Positions 28,170-40,100 of a DNA stretch of 64,000 nt are shown piece by piece. The notes under the pieces were generated by a model. The model ran no database searches. It saw nothing but the letters and a program-made list of their open reading frames with translations, and was not told the DNA's origin. Within the stretch, counting starts at the first letter, position 1. Every line of letters starts with the position of its first letter. Source of the stretch: Phalacrocorax aristotelis (lineage: Eukaryota > Chordata > Aves > Suliformes > Phalacrocoracidae); contig NC_134281.1 in the NCBI RefSeq assembly GCF_949628215.1, positions 40,594,512-40,658,511 of the forward strand. Reading direction: 5' to 3'. The position numbers and the translations under genes were made by a program.

Positions 28170-31100
28170 AAAAATGTCATGAAAACACATGGAGATGAAA
28201 CCACTTAGATTAAATAGTGTCTCATCTAGGTTCTGCCCCAGGTGGTCCAGTCTGCCTGTGGCGATGGTGCCCAGGCACTTCTGCTGCCAGCAACGGACTT
28301 TGCCTTGGGAAAGTGTCTCCTGAGTAGCTTATTTAATTAATGAGCTTGCTCTTTAGTAACATTTTCTGTCCTCTTGCTTGCTACTTTTGCTGTCATGCTA
28401 AATCCAGAGGACCAGACCTTTTAAAATCTGAACAATTTGAAAAAGATGGTCAGCAGAAAAAGTTGGAGAGAAACAGAGAAGCATGTGTGCAAATTGGCTT
28501 CAGAATGTAATGACGGCAAGGTTTGAGCATGAAAGTTCATCTTGCAGATTGAATGCCACTGATGCTGGGAGGAGACAAGACTGATAAATAAATGCAAGTG
28601 TTAGCGTGTGGTAAAGGGCATAAATTCTTCTGAAACGTCAGAAGTCAGTGTGAATATATGGCGTTTGCAGTTCAAGGAGTTGAGACCGCTCTTACCTGTA
28701 ATGACTCTGCCCATGGAGATTGGTTTGCATAGCCACGCCTCTTGTTTTAATAAACACAGGACATATGCCTAAAGCTGACACTTCCAGCATTTGCTAACCT
28801 GCTTCTTTTCTAAAATCATTACAAGGACGACATTACCTTCATTTTGTACTCCTGTTCTGGTCTGCCTTTGCCAGGTAAGAGCCTCTGGGCCAGGCTCAGG
28901 GTGTGTTTGAGTAAGTACCGAGTGCCCCAACGCAGTGGTCGGCAAGTCCTGCACTGTGCTGGAGGAGCCAAATGCAGTGTTGTTGCTTGGGGGGGTGTAT
29001 CCTGACTGAGGGGAAACCTGTTCTTTGCCCTCACCAGGGGACTTTCAGGTAGGAGTTAAAAGTTTGGTTGTTGTCCTACTAATGATGCTATTTGGGTCTT
29101 GGAGTAAGACTTTATGTGAAGCTCCACATGGCAGTTTATATAGAGAATTGAAGAGCAAGGAGAAAATGTGCTCACGGACAGCAGAACACTGATGTTGATG
29201 TTGAAGATCAATATGCAGAAATAGATGAATGACAAAATACTGCTTTTTTTTCCCTTTTAAAAAAATACATTTCTTTGGCAATAGATATCTAATTTGGTTG
29301 TACATAGCTGACTTGAGGTACTGATTTGTCTATGATGCTCTGCCAGAATCCTCTTGCCAGGGTGGTTGCCAGATTTGGTATGGAGAGCATGAAAATGGCA
29401 TTCAGTTGCCTTGGATGTCTGACCCAAGTCTGAATGAAGAGTTTTTGCCTTTGAGTGACACCAAGCTGGTCTTCACAGGTGGGGGACATCTGTGTACCAG
29501 GCTGGAGACCAAACCTTGGAACCAGCTGCTAGACCCAAAAAGCAAAATGGCAGAGCTGGTACTTTGCAAAAGATCTTGTGCACTTTGTGTAGGTGATGGT
29601 GTGAGTGGCCTTGTGCTATGTGGAGGGTGGTGCTTTGCTGCCTTGCCACAGACTGGTCTGGGTGTAGTTTGTCTCCCTTACATGTGTTATTTTCACAGGT
29701 GAAATACATGACAGTGAAAAAAGGCAGTGCAAAAGGAGGACTTAGACTAACAAAGCTGTTCTCATTTTCTAAGCTGTTGCTAAGAAAGTGGCCTTGGGTT
29801 TGTTCCTAGCAGTGAAGTGCAGCGGTGGCTGCCCCTGCTTTGCTGGGCTGTGGCCGGCCGTGAGCCTAAAGCCCGCTTTTCCAGGACTGAAGCTTGCGGG
29901 GCTGCAGGGGTTAATGCACTTTGGCTCAAGCTGGAGGGTATGCAGAACTGCCTGTGGTCAGGTGCTTGACAGATGAGTTGGCAGGACTGCCACTTCATTC
30001 CCTGGAAAAGAGAAAGCAAGTAGGAGATTACAGGCTTGGGGTTGTTTTGTTTTTCATATTTCAGCAACAATTACAACTTCAGAATAAGAAAATAAATGCC
30101 AGGACTTAGTGTGCTATGTGGCTGTCACCTGTGTGCAGTGTCCAAGCTCTGGGTAGTCGAACAGCTGTTGATGTGTCTTCTGTGTTGGCAGGGAGCAGTA
30201 AACCTGTCGGCTTGCTGGGGTGCACTGCAAGAGAGGAGGTGAGCTGGGCCAGTGCTGACACTCAGGTGTGGACAGTTCTGTGGGAGCTGAGGCTGCTTCA
30301 GTTTGTGTCAGTTTACTGCCCTAGGGTGTGAGAGTGCCTGTAGTTACCGTAAGTGTGCTTGAGCTGTTAGATCTTCACCCGTGAGGCGCTGCTACAAAGG
30401 TCATAACACTGAGTGAGGTGAGGGAGCTTTGTAGTACTTGCATGTTCCTTACTGGGCAGAGTTGAAGGTAAATCAGAGGTGGGATTGATTTTACTGCAGT
30501 CTTTCAGTTCAACACTTTGCATGTGCCCAGCATGCCTAGCTGTGTTTGGGATTTGTACTTGACAAACTGCAGGATTTCTCTTTTATGGAAGGCAAGGAAA
30601 AAATGTGCTTCTCTCCTTTCTCCTAAGAAAGTGCCTGCCGGTCTGCCTGGCTCAGTGAGAGTGTATGGCGCTTGCAGGGCAGCGATGTGGCACAGGAGGG
30701 AAGTGTCGGGACAGGATGGCCCTTGGTCCTTCTGTGCTTTTTTTGTGCAGCGGTTCCTTTTAACAGCAGACCACAGTTAACCTTTGTCAGACTTGGATGA
30801 AGATCCTAAAAGGGGTGGCTGCTCTACAGATAGCTTGTGGACTGCTGTCAAAGCTGTTTTCATGTGGAAGTGCATCTTCTCCTGCTGCCCTGTGAGCCAC
30901 GTGCATGTCAGGGCTGTAACCTTGAGTGTGGAGGTCCTGGGCCAGTTTGGATGTGGCAGTGAGGATGCAAACAAGTCCCAGGGTTGAAATACTATCCCAA
31001 AATACAACTCAAAACTAAATTTCTGGTAACTATATGAGTCAGGCTGCATTTGCAGAGCTGCTGCAGCACCTCCTTGCACATGGTTTTGTTGGGAGCCCAA

Positions 31101-33600
31101 AAATCCTGCCAGCTTTGACACCCCTATTGAAGGTGGGGTGAGGGCGTACATCACTTGCATTGGCACCGTGGCGAGGCAGACTGTGTGCTGTGTCTTTGTC
31201 GGTATGTGCACCTCTCTCAAGCGAGAGGCACATCTGGGAATCGCTCCTCCTCAGTGCACAATTTCTGCCACAAATGTGGTCAGCTCATGCCAAGTGGTTG
31301 GGCAGTAAGGGTAAGTATTTTCATCCTCCAGTGTCTGCTGCGTTACCTGGCAGGAAGAATAAGCTTTGCCGCAGCTGTGATACGAGAAGGATCCCTTGGT
31401 GTGTCTGGGAGAGGTTGTGGCCAGCGTCCTGCCGCAGGTGAGCTGTGGGGTAGGTGCAGGGAATGGCTGTTGTGTGCACCCAGTGCAGGCGGGCCGTGTC
31501 AATGTTGTAGCAAGAACATGCATCTTGGAAGTGGCCTCTACGCTGCGGAGGAGCCTTCAAGTGCACACTGTGAGATCGCTGGACTGCAGCATGCTGGGGC
31601 TGTTACCTGGAGCACTGCTCCTGTTCCTCTTGCAACATTTCCCTGCAGCACCTTTCCTTCTGCTTGGGAAAGCAGTTCCCCGGGCAGTAGCTGTCTTCGG
31701 TCTCTCTTTTCCTTAGTTTCTTATCCCTGAGAAGCGACTTTCAGGAGTGCTGCACACTGTTATGCCCCCAGCTTTGATTGCGGGCTTCAGCTACTGAATG
31801 TGTCTCAGCCAGGCAGGCTGGGCTGACTGGGGGGGTTTGTGGGTGTCCAGTGGGAGCTGGCAGCAAGTGCCATGCTGGGTCCTGTGGGCTGCTGGCTGCT
31901 AAGCAGCCCAGCTTTTCTGCCTTCAGGATGCAGCTGCTGCTTAGCAGTACATGTGGCTGTGTGCTAACAGCTAAATAATTGCTGATGGTTTTATTTTGTT
32001 CTCAATATGCAGAAACGGAAGACTGGAAAGCTAAGGTTTGAGAAGAGTCAGGGTGCTTGTGATCACTTGTGCTGATCAAAGGGAAACGCTCTGGGCATTG
32101 CAGGGAAGTGCAAAGAGAAGTCGCTGAAAGCTGAACACGAGGAAAGCTGGTGCCAGGGCTTGAATTTCACATTCCTAAGAAACCTTACCACTCAGGTGCA
32201 CATGAGTAGTTTCATAGACTCCCACCCACTGCAGAGGTGGTGTCGCAGTCCAGAGGGAGGTATGGACCTCAGCAAACCGAGTGATGTGGATAAGCGTGGC
32301 CTGTGTGGCACTGGCTCAGAAGGCAGTGTGTGCCTGGTTATTAACAGTCACAGGTTTGTCCTGCAGTGCCTTTGAACCTGGGAGCGCCGGAGTGTATGAG
32401 CCTCATGTAGGAGGTAACAGCTGCAGCTGGAATGAAAACTGGGGGAACAAGCCAACAGAGATCTCCTTAACCAAGCACTTTGGTTTTGCTTTTCACTTCA
32501 AGCAAAAGGCAGTGGGGAAAGCCATGGTCTTGAGGTAGCAGCCTTGTGATGCAGGTGCATCTCTGTTGCTGCTGTGCAAAGAGGCCTTTGCAGGGCTGCT
32601 GAGGGCTGTTTCCTCACCGAGTCGGATAACAGCTGTTTGTGGAGGCACTCCGAGATGGTGTGGATGGAGAGCAGCCACCTGCTCCTGGGTAGGAGGAGGA
32701 TGCTCCAGGTAAGTTCAGATCTGGACTACCTAATCTTCAGCAGCAATGCTTCAGCTTTGTTTTTAAAGGCACCTTATTCTATGAATAGCTGCAGCATAGC
32801 ACTTGAAATCGACCAGAAAAAAACACCAGGAAACAAATGTCAGGTTTCCAACATAATATTTATATATATATACACACACATATAGTAAACAAAGTCATTA
32901 GATGTGTAACACATACTTCAAACCTGTAATTAAAATACTTCAATAAATGATTTAAATTCTTCTCACCAGTCCATTTGACTTTCTGCATCCATGCGCTGCC
33001 TGTTGCTTTTATTTCTGGTGAGGGTTTCTCCTTTCCTGAACTGAGCCATGAAGGCAGGCTGGCCCTGGCTAACTGCCAGCCCTGCTGCAGCTGTGGCTCT
33101 CAGTACCCACGCGAGCTGTAGCACCAGCATCACCAGGGACAGTGTGACTTAGTGCCAGTACTGGGGCTGCAGTGAGGAATATGGCCTGTGGGCCGGTGGG
33201 TGTTAAGTTCAGCACCAGCGCATGCAGGTGTCCCCACGTTGCATTGCTAACCTGCTGCACGCAGCTGGAGGAGCAAAACCTGCAGTGTGGTCCCCTGGGG
33301 CTGGGATGCTGAGGTCTGACTCCGGTGTAACTCCTCGCTCTTCCTGGCCAAGCGACAGTTAAAATTACGGTTAGTACATCTGATTCCTGGGGTGGACCAA
33401 ACCAGGCAGTGGGACAGGAGCCTGAGGCAACCCAGGCTGCATGAAGGCACCTGAGTAATTAACCTCTTCAGAAGCTGGGCCACACAGCTCTGGGATTCCT
33501 GATCTTCTGTCTTTAATTCTACCTGAGCGTGCTGGGTGGACGTGGAGCCGTTTCATTGTACAGTAAGGTGTGACTTGCAGTGCTGAAAAGGTTGGTGAGT
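28170..33600. other. Spacer between convergent SERBP1 and IL12RB2, no gene recognised
   Basis: This is moderately GC-rich anonymous sequence. Overlapping open frames of up to 191 codons (for example near 31.2-31.7 kb) lack domains, splice structure and any recognisable similarity. A small TA/CA microsatellite sits at 32861-32884. The 3' end of the IL12RB2 transcript may reach into its right edge. Confidence 0.6.
32861..32884. repeat. (TA)n(CA)n microsatellite
   Basis: A short run of TA dinucleotides passes directly into CA dinucleotides. This is a compound dinucleotide microsatellite, likely polymorphic. Confidence 0.85.
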
Positions 33601-33606
33601 TGGGTT

Positions 33607-33612
33607 TTTATT
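33607..33612 (-). terminator. Candidate poly(A) signal of IL12RB2
   Basis: TTTATT on the + strand is AATAAA on the minus strand, about 105 bases after the IL12RB2 stop codon. A second candidate lies at 33008-33013. Downstream sequence is not decisive, so transcript length is open. Confidence 0.4.
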
Positions 33613-33717
33613 ACTTAAAGGCGTCACATGCAAGTTACTGGACTGGCTGTCCTGAAACACTGGAATACTTCAGTAAAGTGCAAAAAAATCAGGCCAGGCT
33701 TACATCACCCTGACTGA

Positions 33718-34194
33718 CTACCTTGTGAAAGAGCTGCAGTTTATTCTCACCGTATCCAAAGTAAGATTCCCTTCATAGGAAAGTATGGGTGTCAGAAAAG
33801 TTGTTGGGAAGATGGGGAGTGGATTGCACTCGAGTTCAGGGTGGTCTTCAGTAGTGTCTGTAACCAGGGGTAGGTATGCGGTGGCTTTGTTGGTGATGGG
33901 ATTGGTGATGTACTCGGAAATGGTCTGTGTGTGCTCCGTCACCTCCACCACTATCCTCTTGTAGAGGTCGGGAAGCTGCTGCTCGTAAACCTCTGCTGTG
34001 CTGGGCAGGGGCTTATACTCTGGCTCCTCATGCCAGTCATCATTTCCCCTGCTGCCAATGCTGCTGAAGACAAGCTTGTCCTTGAGGGCCAGGGTGTCAG
34101 TATTCACAAAGGCTTCCTCTACTTCTGTTGTTTTGGGCTCTTCAAAGCTGCTGGTGCTGTGCAGGAACAGGGTGGAGGGGAAGCTCAGCTCGGC
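33718..34194 (-). CDS. IL12RB2: IL12RB2 exon 16: cytoplasmic tail and stop
   Basis: It encodes 158 residues starting [13 protein letters not shown] after the acceptor CCCCTCTGCAG. Tyrosine motifs in order are YKPL (742), YEQQ (752), DLYKRI (760), YITN (777), YLPL (789) and YEGN (822). YLPL stands where human has the STAT4 docking motif YLPSN, and the end ([10 protein letters not shown]) matches human GDKLTLDQLKM. The stop TAG is at 33720-33718. Confidence 0.93.
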   Translation of the reverse strand, partial: AELSFPSTLFLHSTSSFEEPKTTEVEEAFVNTDTLALKDKLVFSSIGSRGNDDWHEEPEYKPLPSTAEVYEQQLPDLYKRIVVEVTEHTQTISEYITNPITNKATAYLPLVTDTTEDHPELECNPLPIFPTTFLTPILSYEGNLTLDTVRINCSSFTR

Positions 34195-37100
34195 CTGCAG
34201 AGGGGCACATGCCATGCAGTGACAATTAATTATATGATCAATACCCTGTGACCCCTCCACAATGGAAGCGGCTAACACTGCTAAAAATGAAAGATCTCTG
34301 CATTGTTCTTGCATGCATTTTGTCTAATACATCCTATGGTCTAACGCAATATGAGAACAGAAGTTATCCACTGTCAGATTGCTGGACTGGCATTAAGAGA
34401 TTAGACTTGCATGGTTCCAGTTGCTTTTTCTTCTGAAGGTGGTGGGATTAGAAGAAAAAAGGAAATACAATTTACCTTTGTAGACATGTAGTTCTTGGCC
34501 CATGTAGCATTAGCTGGGTCTGGAATGGCTTTGCTCTGCCACTGTGGCATAAGTGCAGAGAGGAGCGAGTGTAATCTGCAGATTGAATAAGTGCGATTAA
34601 AAGCATGAATGCTGACACCTGCAGCACTGACTTGGGATGTGCTGTTTGTGCATGTGATTACCAAAGACCTTGGTGTAATTGTGAATTTGCCTTAGTTGGG
34701 ACCTGCAGAGACCCCGGCTGGGTGGGGGGCGTGTCAATGTTGATGAGGCAGTATAGCTCTTGAGCAGAGGTAAATGCTTCCCAGCATCCTCCTCCTGCCA
34801 GCCCCTGCCAGATGTTTGCCTGCAATGACCAACAGCAGCCCTGTGGACAGAGATTTCTGGATATGGCCATGAGCCCCAGTCCTGGAAAATCTGGCTGGGG
34901 ACATGTGCATGTTGCTCTAAAGTAAAACAGATTTTAATCTCAGGGTTTTACTTCGCTCCCAGGTTGATTGCCAAGGATTGTACCCCTTCAATTTTGTTTT
35001 GGTGGAAGCAGATCTTAAGCTCTAGGTTAAAAACTCATTATATGTATGAAATAAGGCTATATTTGAAGCTTAATAGATGTTCTTATTATCATTTGTGTAC
35101 TCTGAAACCTTTATTCAGAACAATCTGTGCTGTTCCCCAAGGTGTCCATGTTTGTTAGAACATAACAGATGGATCCACTCACACTTTTCTTGCTGGAGGC
35201 ATAGAACAAATGCAGGCTGAGAAGATGAAGAAGCTGCAGGTAAGCACAACAGTCATCCAGTCCCCAGCACCTGAAATATGGGACACCCATCATTCATCTG
35301 TATTGAAAAAATAGAAGTAGGTATGCTACTCAAGCTCAAGTTGGACAACAGTTATGGCTTGACTAGTGTTTGCACTCAAAACATACCAACATTTTTTGGT
35401 TCAAAATTAGGAATCTGGATGGACTGTTGGGGACGACTGTACTTTGTAACGCAAAGATGTCTACCACTGTCTCCTGAGATATGTAGTCCGCAACCCAGGA
35501 CAGGCAATTGCTGATCTCTCTTCCAGTACTGAACCAAACATTGACAGAGGACGTGAATTTGGGGTGGTGCATGCAGCAGAGAGGTAGGTGTTAAGTAGGA
35601 AAGATATTATGATATTAAATGCATCTTTCATAAACTGTCAATGACTGAACTGTTTCTCAGTAAAAACCTTGGCTTTACTGTGCTTTCACTATCTGCTTGA
35701 AATGTAATTTTTGCAAATGCAGATTTTTATACCAGGAAAACTTTTAACTTGTCTGGATTGCTTTAATTTCCTCTCCTGCTCACCTCCCTGAATTTCTCCT
35801 GCAGTTAATGAGAGAAACCTGCCTCCAGAGGAGCCCTGCTCCTCAGGTTATGCAGATTAATTTCCTAATGTACATGACTCAGGAGCTTAAAGTTGTTGTG
35901 GCATGTTGCTGGGGAGGAAACACAGCAAAACAAACTTTCTGGCAATACTTCACAAATTTTCTCAACTGTCTTCTCAGGGGTCGAGCGATCATTTGTCTTG
36001 ATCTAGGCTCACAGTAGACTTGATCAGAACAGTCTGTCTTGCAGAACAGAAACCCTGAATACTGCCATTGGCAGTTGTCAGAAGTCTTTGGGAGGAGGCC
36101 TTGCTTTTGCATCCCTGGGAAGCACAGGAACAAGGACCGCACACACCATGCGCTGCCCCAAGAAGGCTCTGAGGTCATGGCTGCTTTAGTGACCACAGGG
36201 CCGCAGAGAGCGACTGACCCTTGGGAGACATGGAGGTCAGTGGGACTTTCTGCAGGGATACCTGTGCCAGAGTTTGAAGCACAAAGGTGTCTGGGCCAAC
36301 AACTCAAAGGGACCAAATACTACTTTCCCCCTTCACAATAAACCGTCCTGCTGGCCTTCAACTGCTATTAAATGATACGGCCAACAGCTTGGCACAAATC
36401 TGGGTGCTTGAAGACAAAGAGGTGCTACGTTTTAAAACTAGCCAAAACTAGAGATCTTCAGTAGATAGAGTAGCGGGAAAAACATTCACAGCCTGTGGAA
36501 CACAGGGTGCCAAGGGCTAGGACCTCTCCTCCTAGCCCCCCACCCCAGCAGAGACTCATACTTTCCAAGTAGACAAGCTCGGTGTTGCCCCAGGGCCCCT
36601 CTCCAGCAGCCGTCAATGCTGTCATCCACAGGGCATAGTGCTCACCGGGCTGCAGGTTGGTGACATACAATGAGCGCTGGGCAGTCGCGTTGGAAATGGC
36701 TGGAAGGAAAAGGGGAAGAAGCAAATGAAGCACATAAAGCACATAGCATACATTTGCTTCATTTAACCTCAATGCGTTTCCAGTACTTGGAGCGTGGAGG
36801 GGTATTTGTTATTTTAATTTCCTTTTCTATGTTAGTGAATCACTGCAAGGGCTATAAAAGATCTTATGCCATAGAGTGACCTGTGCCATTGTGTAGATGG
36901 GACACCCAGGATTGCATATCCTGTCCTCTAACTACTGTTGCTTGATAAGTTAATGTTTCATAATGATCCATTAAAAACTGTCATGTGACTTCTGCATAAA
37001 GTTTAAAAAAAAGGCAAACAACATTTCTTGGGTGAAAGCGTGGGAGTTAGGCAGACGGAGTGAGAGAGGGCTTGGGTGGGAAAAGTGTGTGGGTGTGGGA

Positions 37101-40100
37101 ACGCAGTGGGTGCTGCCTGCCAAGCATGCCTCAGTGTGTCATGCAGAGCATGCATTTGTTGGATAGGGCTTTAGAAAGTTTGTTATTTTACCCTACCAAT
37201 AATTACAAGGGCTTGCAGTGGTTATGACTTCAGAAAATAACTAAAAGGGAAAAAAAAAGAAAGCAGGGAGAAATCTGATAGTTCCACATTCAAAATAACT
37301 TAGCATGATCTGATTCAAAGCTGGAAGTCCTGAACGTGTGGTCCTGTTGATGGGCAGCTGTAGCAGAGGGAGCTGACTCTGCATCTTGCTGCTGTCTTGG
37401 CAGACCGGCTGCCTGTGCCTCCCTGACTACACAGAGCTTTTTGAAAGCATCTCTCTCTCCCTCTCCTCTATCCTCCACCTGCAGAATATACACATCAGGT
37501 TGGTCTTCCCCAGATACCTACCGTAGATGTCTGGGGCTTCCTCCCTGTCCTTTTTCTGCAGGTATATATGGTACCCGGTGATGCAGCCCATTTGCTCGTG
37601 GGCAGGGATTTCTTCCCATGAAACTAAGATGCTGTTTGCCCATGGTGTTGTATACATCTGGGGCCCAGCTAATGGTGCTGCAAAACAGAAGACTGACTTT
37701 TAAAGCTGAACTTAAGCTAGCTTAAAAATACCTAGAAGAGTATTACTGTAATTTACCTTTTGCTCCCGAGTGTCCCCTAACTGATGCCACTTGTCCAGCT
37801 CTGTCCTGATAGAGTGCAAATACACTGATCTGATAGCACACGTTATCTTTTATGTTCTCTAAATAAAGAAATTAAAAGTGGAGAGTTACTAGTTAAAGTA
37901 TTTACAGTCATGGCTAAAATATTTACATTAGCTGCTTAAATCTGAGATTAAGCTTCTGATTTATTAATGTATCCTTCATAAAGAAGGAAAGAAATGCTTT
38001 CTGTGATGATCTATTCAGCTTGGCAGAACCTTACTGTGCATTAAACAAGTAATGTTAGCATTCAGAAGGGTGAAATCCTTTTTTTCCTCATAAAGCAGCA
38101 GCTGCCGGCAGACCTGTACCCTCCAAAGAAAACCCGGGACTGCATTTTGTGTTCCAGGTAAAAGGAGGAGGTGAATAGCTATCACCCAGCTTGTTACTCT
38201 AAGATACGAAGTGCGGGGTTTGGCTATACATAAGGTCACTTAGGAGGCACAAGAATCTCACACCCTATTTTTTCCCCCATGACTTCACGTGAGCATCCTC
38301 TTCTGGGCTGTTCCTGCAGGTTATGGGAGGTCAACAGGAACTCATTTCTTTCCAAAGTAGAGCACAAAGCCAATGGCATGAATACACTGCTTTTTTCAGC
38401 TCATTTGAGAGTGGGGATGTAAACACCTTGGAGGCACAGCACCAGGTCAGAGGACAGGAAAGGCTAACTCACTGTCATCCCTGTCATAACTTCATAGCTA
38501 CCTGATGTGCAGAACACTGACACGTAGTACTGGTTGGGATTAATAACCAACAATTAGTAGAGATCTTAAACCTTTGATTTCTTGTACCTCTAGCTGCTTT
38601 GTTTCATTTTGGAGGGACTTGGGGGTTTTTTAAGAGACATTTTTTTTCATCCCATAAGAGCTTTAAATGCCATAATTTCTTCTGCTGGATTAGTAAAAAT
38701 CAGAATCTTACTTGTTCCTTAAAAAGCTTTCAGAATAAAATCTCAGTAACATCCTATCTCGAGGTGGTAGTTACCTGCTATCACTGTGGACAGGTTGGAT
38801 GCTGGAAGCTTTACCCACGCTGGGTGGGGCTCCAGGCGTGTGTTCCTCTGTGTGTCTGCCCACTCCACTACATATCCACTGATGCATGCTGTTGATCTGA
38901 CAGGGGGTTCCCAGCTGATGAGGATGCTGTTATTTCCCAGGGCTAGGGCAGAGACTTTCTGAGGAGGAGGTAGGTCTTACAGGGGAGAAAGAACAACCAA
39001 ACAAAAAAGACACTGTCAGCACAAACTTGCCTTAACATCAGGTGGACTTGGTAAGTTTGATATATGGTTTTTACTGTGTCTCATCCAGTTTGGCACCATG
39101 CAATGCAGAAAAACTGCCATTGAAAGAAAAGGTATTTATATGAGGGTGATCTCTGTGCTGATAGGAATAGAGCCACATTCTTGTCCCATCTCATGGTACA
39201 GCAGTTTGAACACACACAGCTTTGCTTGTTTTTCCCATCCCTAAGCCCTGAGAGGGCACTGTCACAGCACATACCAACACCCTGCTCCTATGATAGAGCC
39301 ACAAACATGCACCACCTCCACAAGACCAAAGGTCTTTCTTTCACAGCTAGGGCCAGGTTACTTTTTCTTGCAGGAGAAATTGTTGGGAAAGTCACCAAAT
39401 TTTCACTGGTAGTATAAAAACACCAGCATCTTTTCGGAACAGTTTTTGTAACAAATACAATTGAAGTGAGCCCACAAAGCGGTTCTTGTCCTACTGTCTC
39501 CAAATAGCCATATACCAGTGATGTTTCTGCACCAATCCTATCTCTAGCTAATGAAAGGGGCTCACGTAACCAATGTGGTCTGCAAGCTGAGGAGCTGCGC
39601 ATCTGCCTCTGAAGGAAGAGAGCATCCCGCTGGTATTCAGTGCAGCACTGCGCAAAGGTGAAATACTTGGCTGTGGCTCTGTCACTGTTTTACTGATATT
39701 ACAGCAGGACAAGAGCAAATAAAGAACTGCCTCTCTGAACAAACCACCTGAGAGTGCGAGGCTCTGTCATGCCTGGTACCGGCACAGGAAATTTGGGGCT
39801 GGGTGAGTTCAGGGAACACTTGTTAATTTTGCTGCATGAGTAGAACAGAGTGCAATTTCACAGGAGTTAAAGCTTCTGTGATTTCCCCTCACCATCACCT
39901 TCCCTTCAATCCTGCCACCTCTCTCATAAAAACAAACAAAACCTCTTTTTTTTTTTTTTTTGGCATAGTTAATTTTCTGCTATGTCAAGTCCCTGGGTGG
40001 CTGATGGCGTGGCTCACACCTGTGTCGGCAGAAGGGGTTGAGGTGAAATTACAGCGGCACTAATGCAGGGCAACTTGTCGTGTTGTGAAACTGCACCCCT

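Noticed and set aside
31155-31730. 191-codon frame in the spacer between the two genes
   Set aside because: It is Cys/Ser/Gly-rich without a domain, overlaps other frames, and has no splice structure or recognisable homology.
37856-37860. Acceptor two bases further in for IL12RB2 exon 11 (TTTAGAG|AAC)
   Set aside because: It would break the frame with exon 10; the first AG gives VIA-ENIK in frame and matches human.
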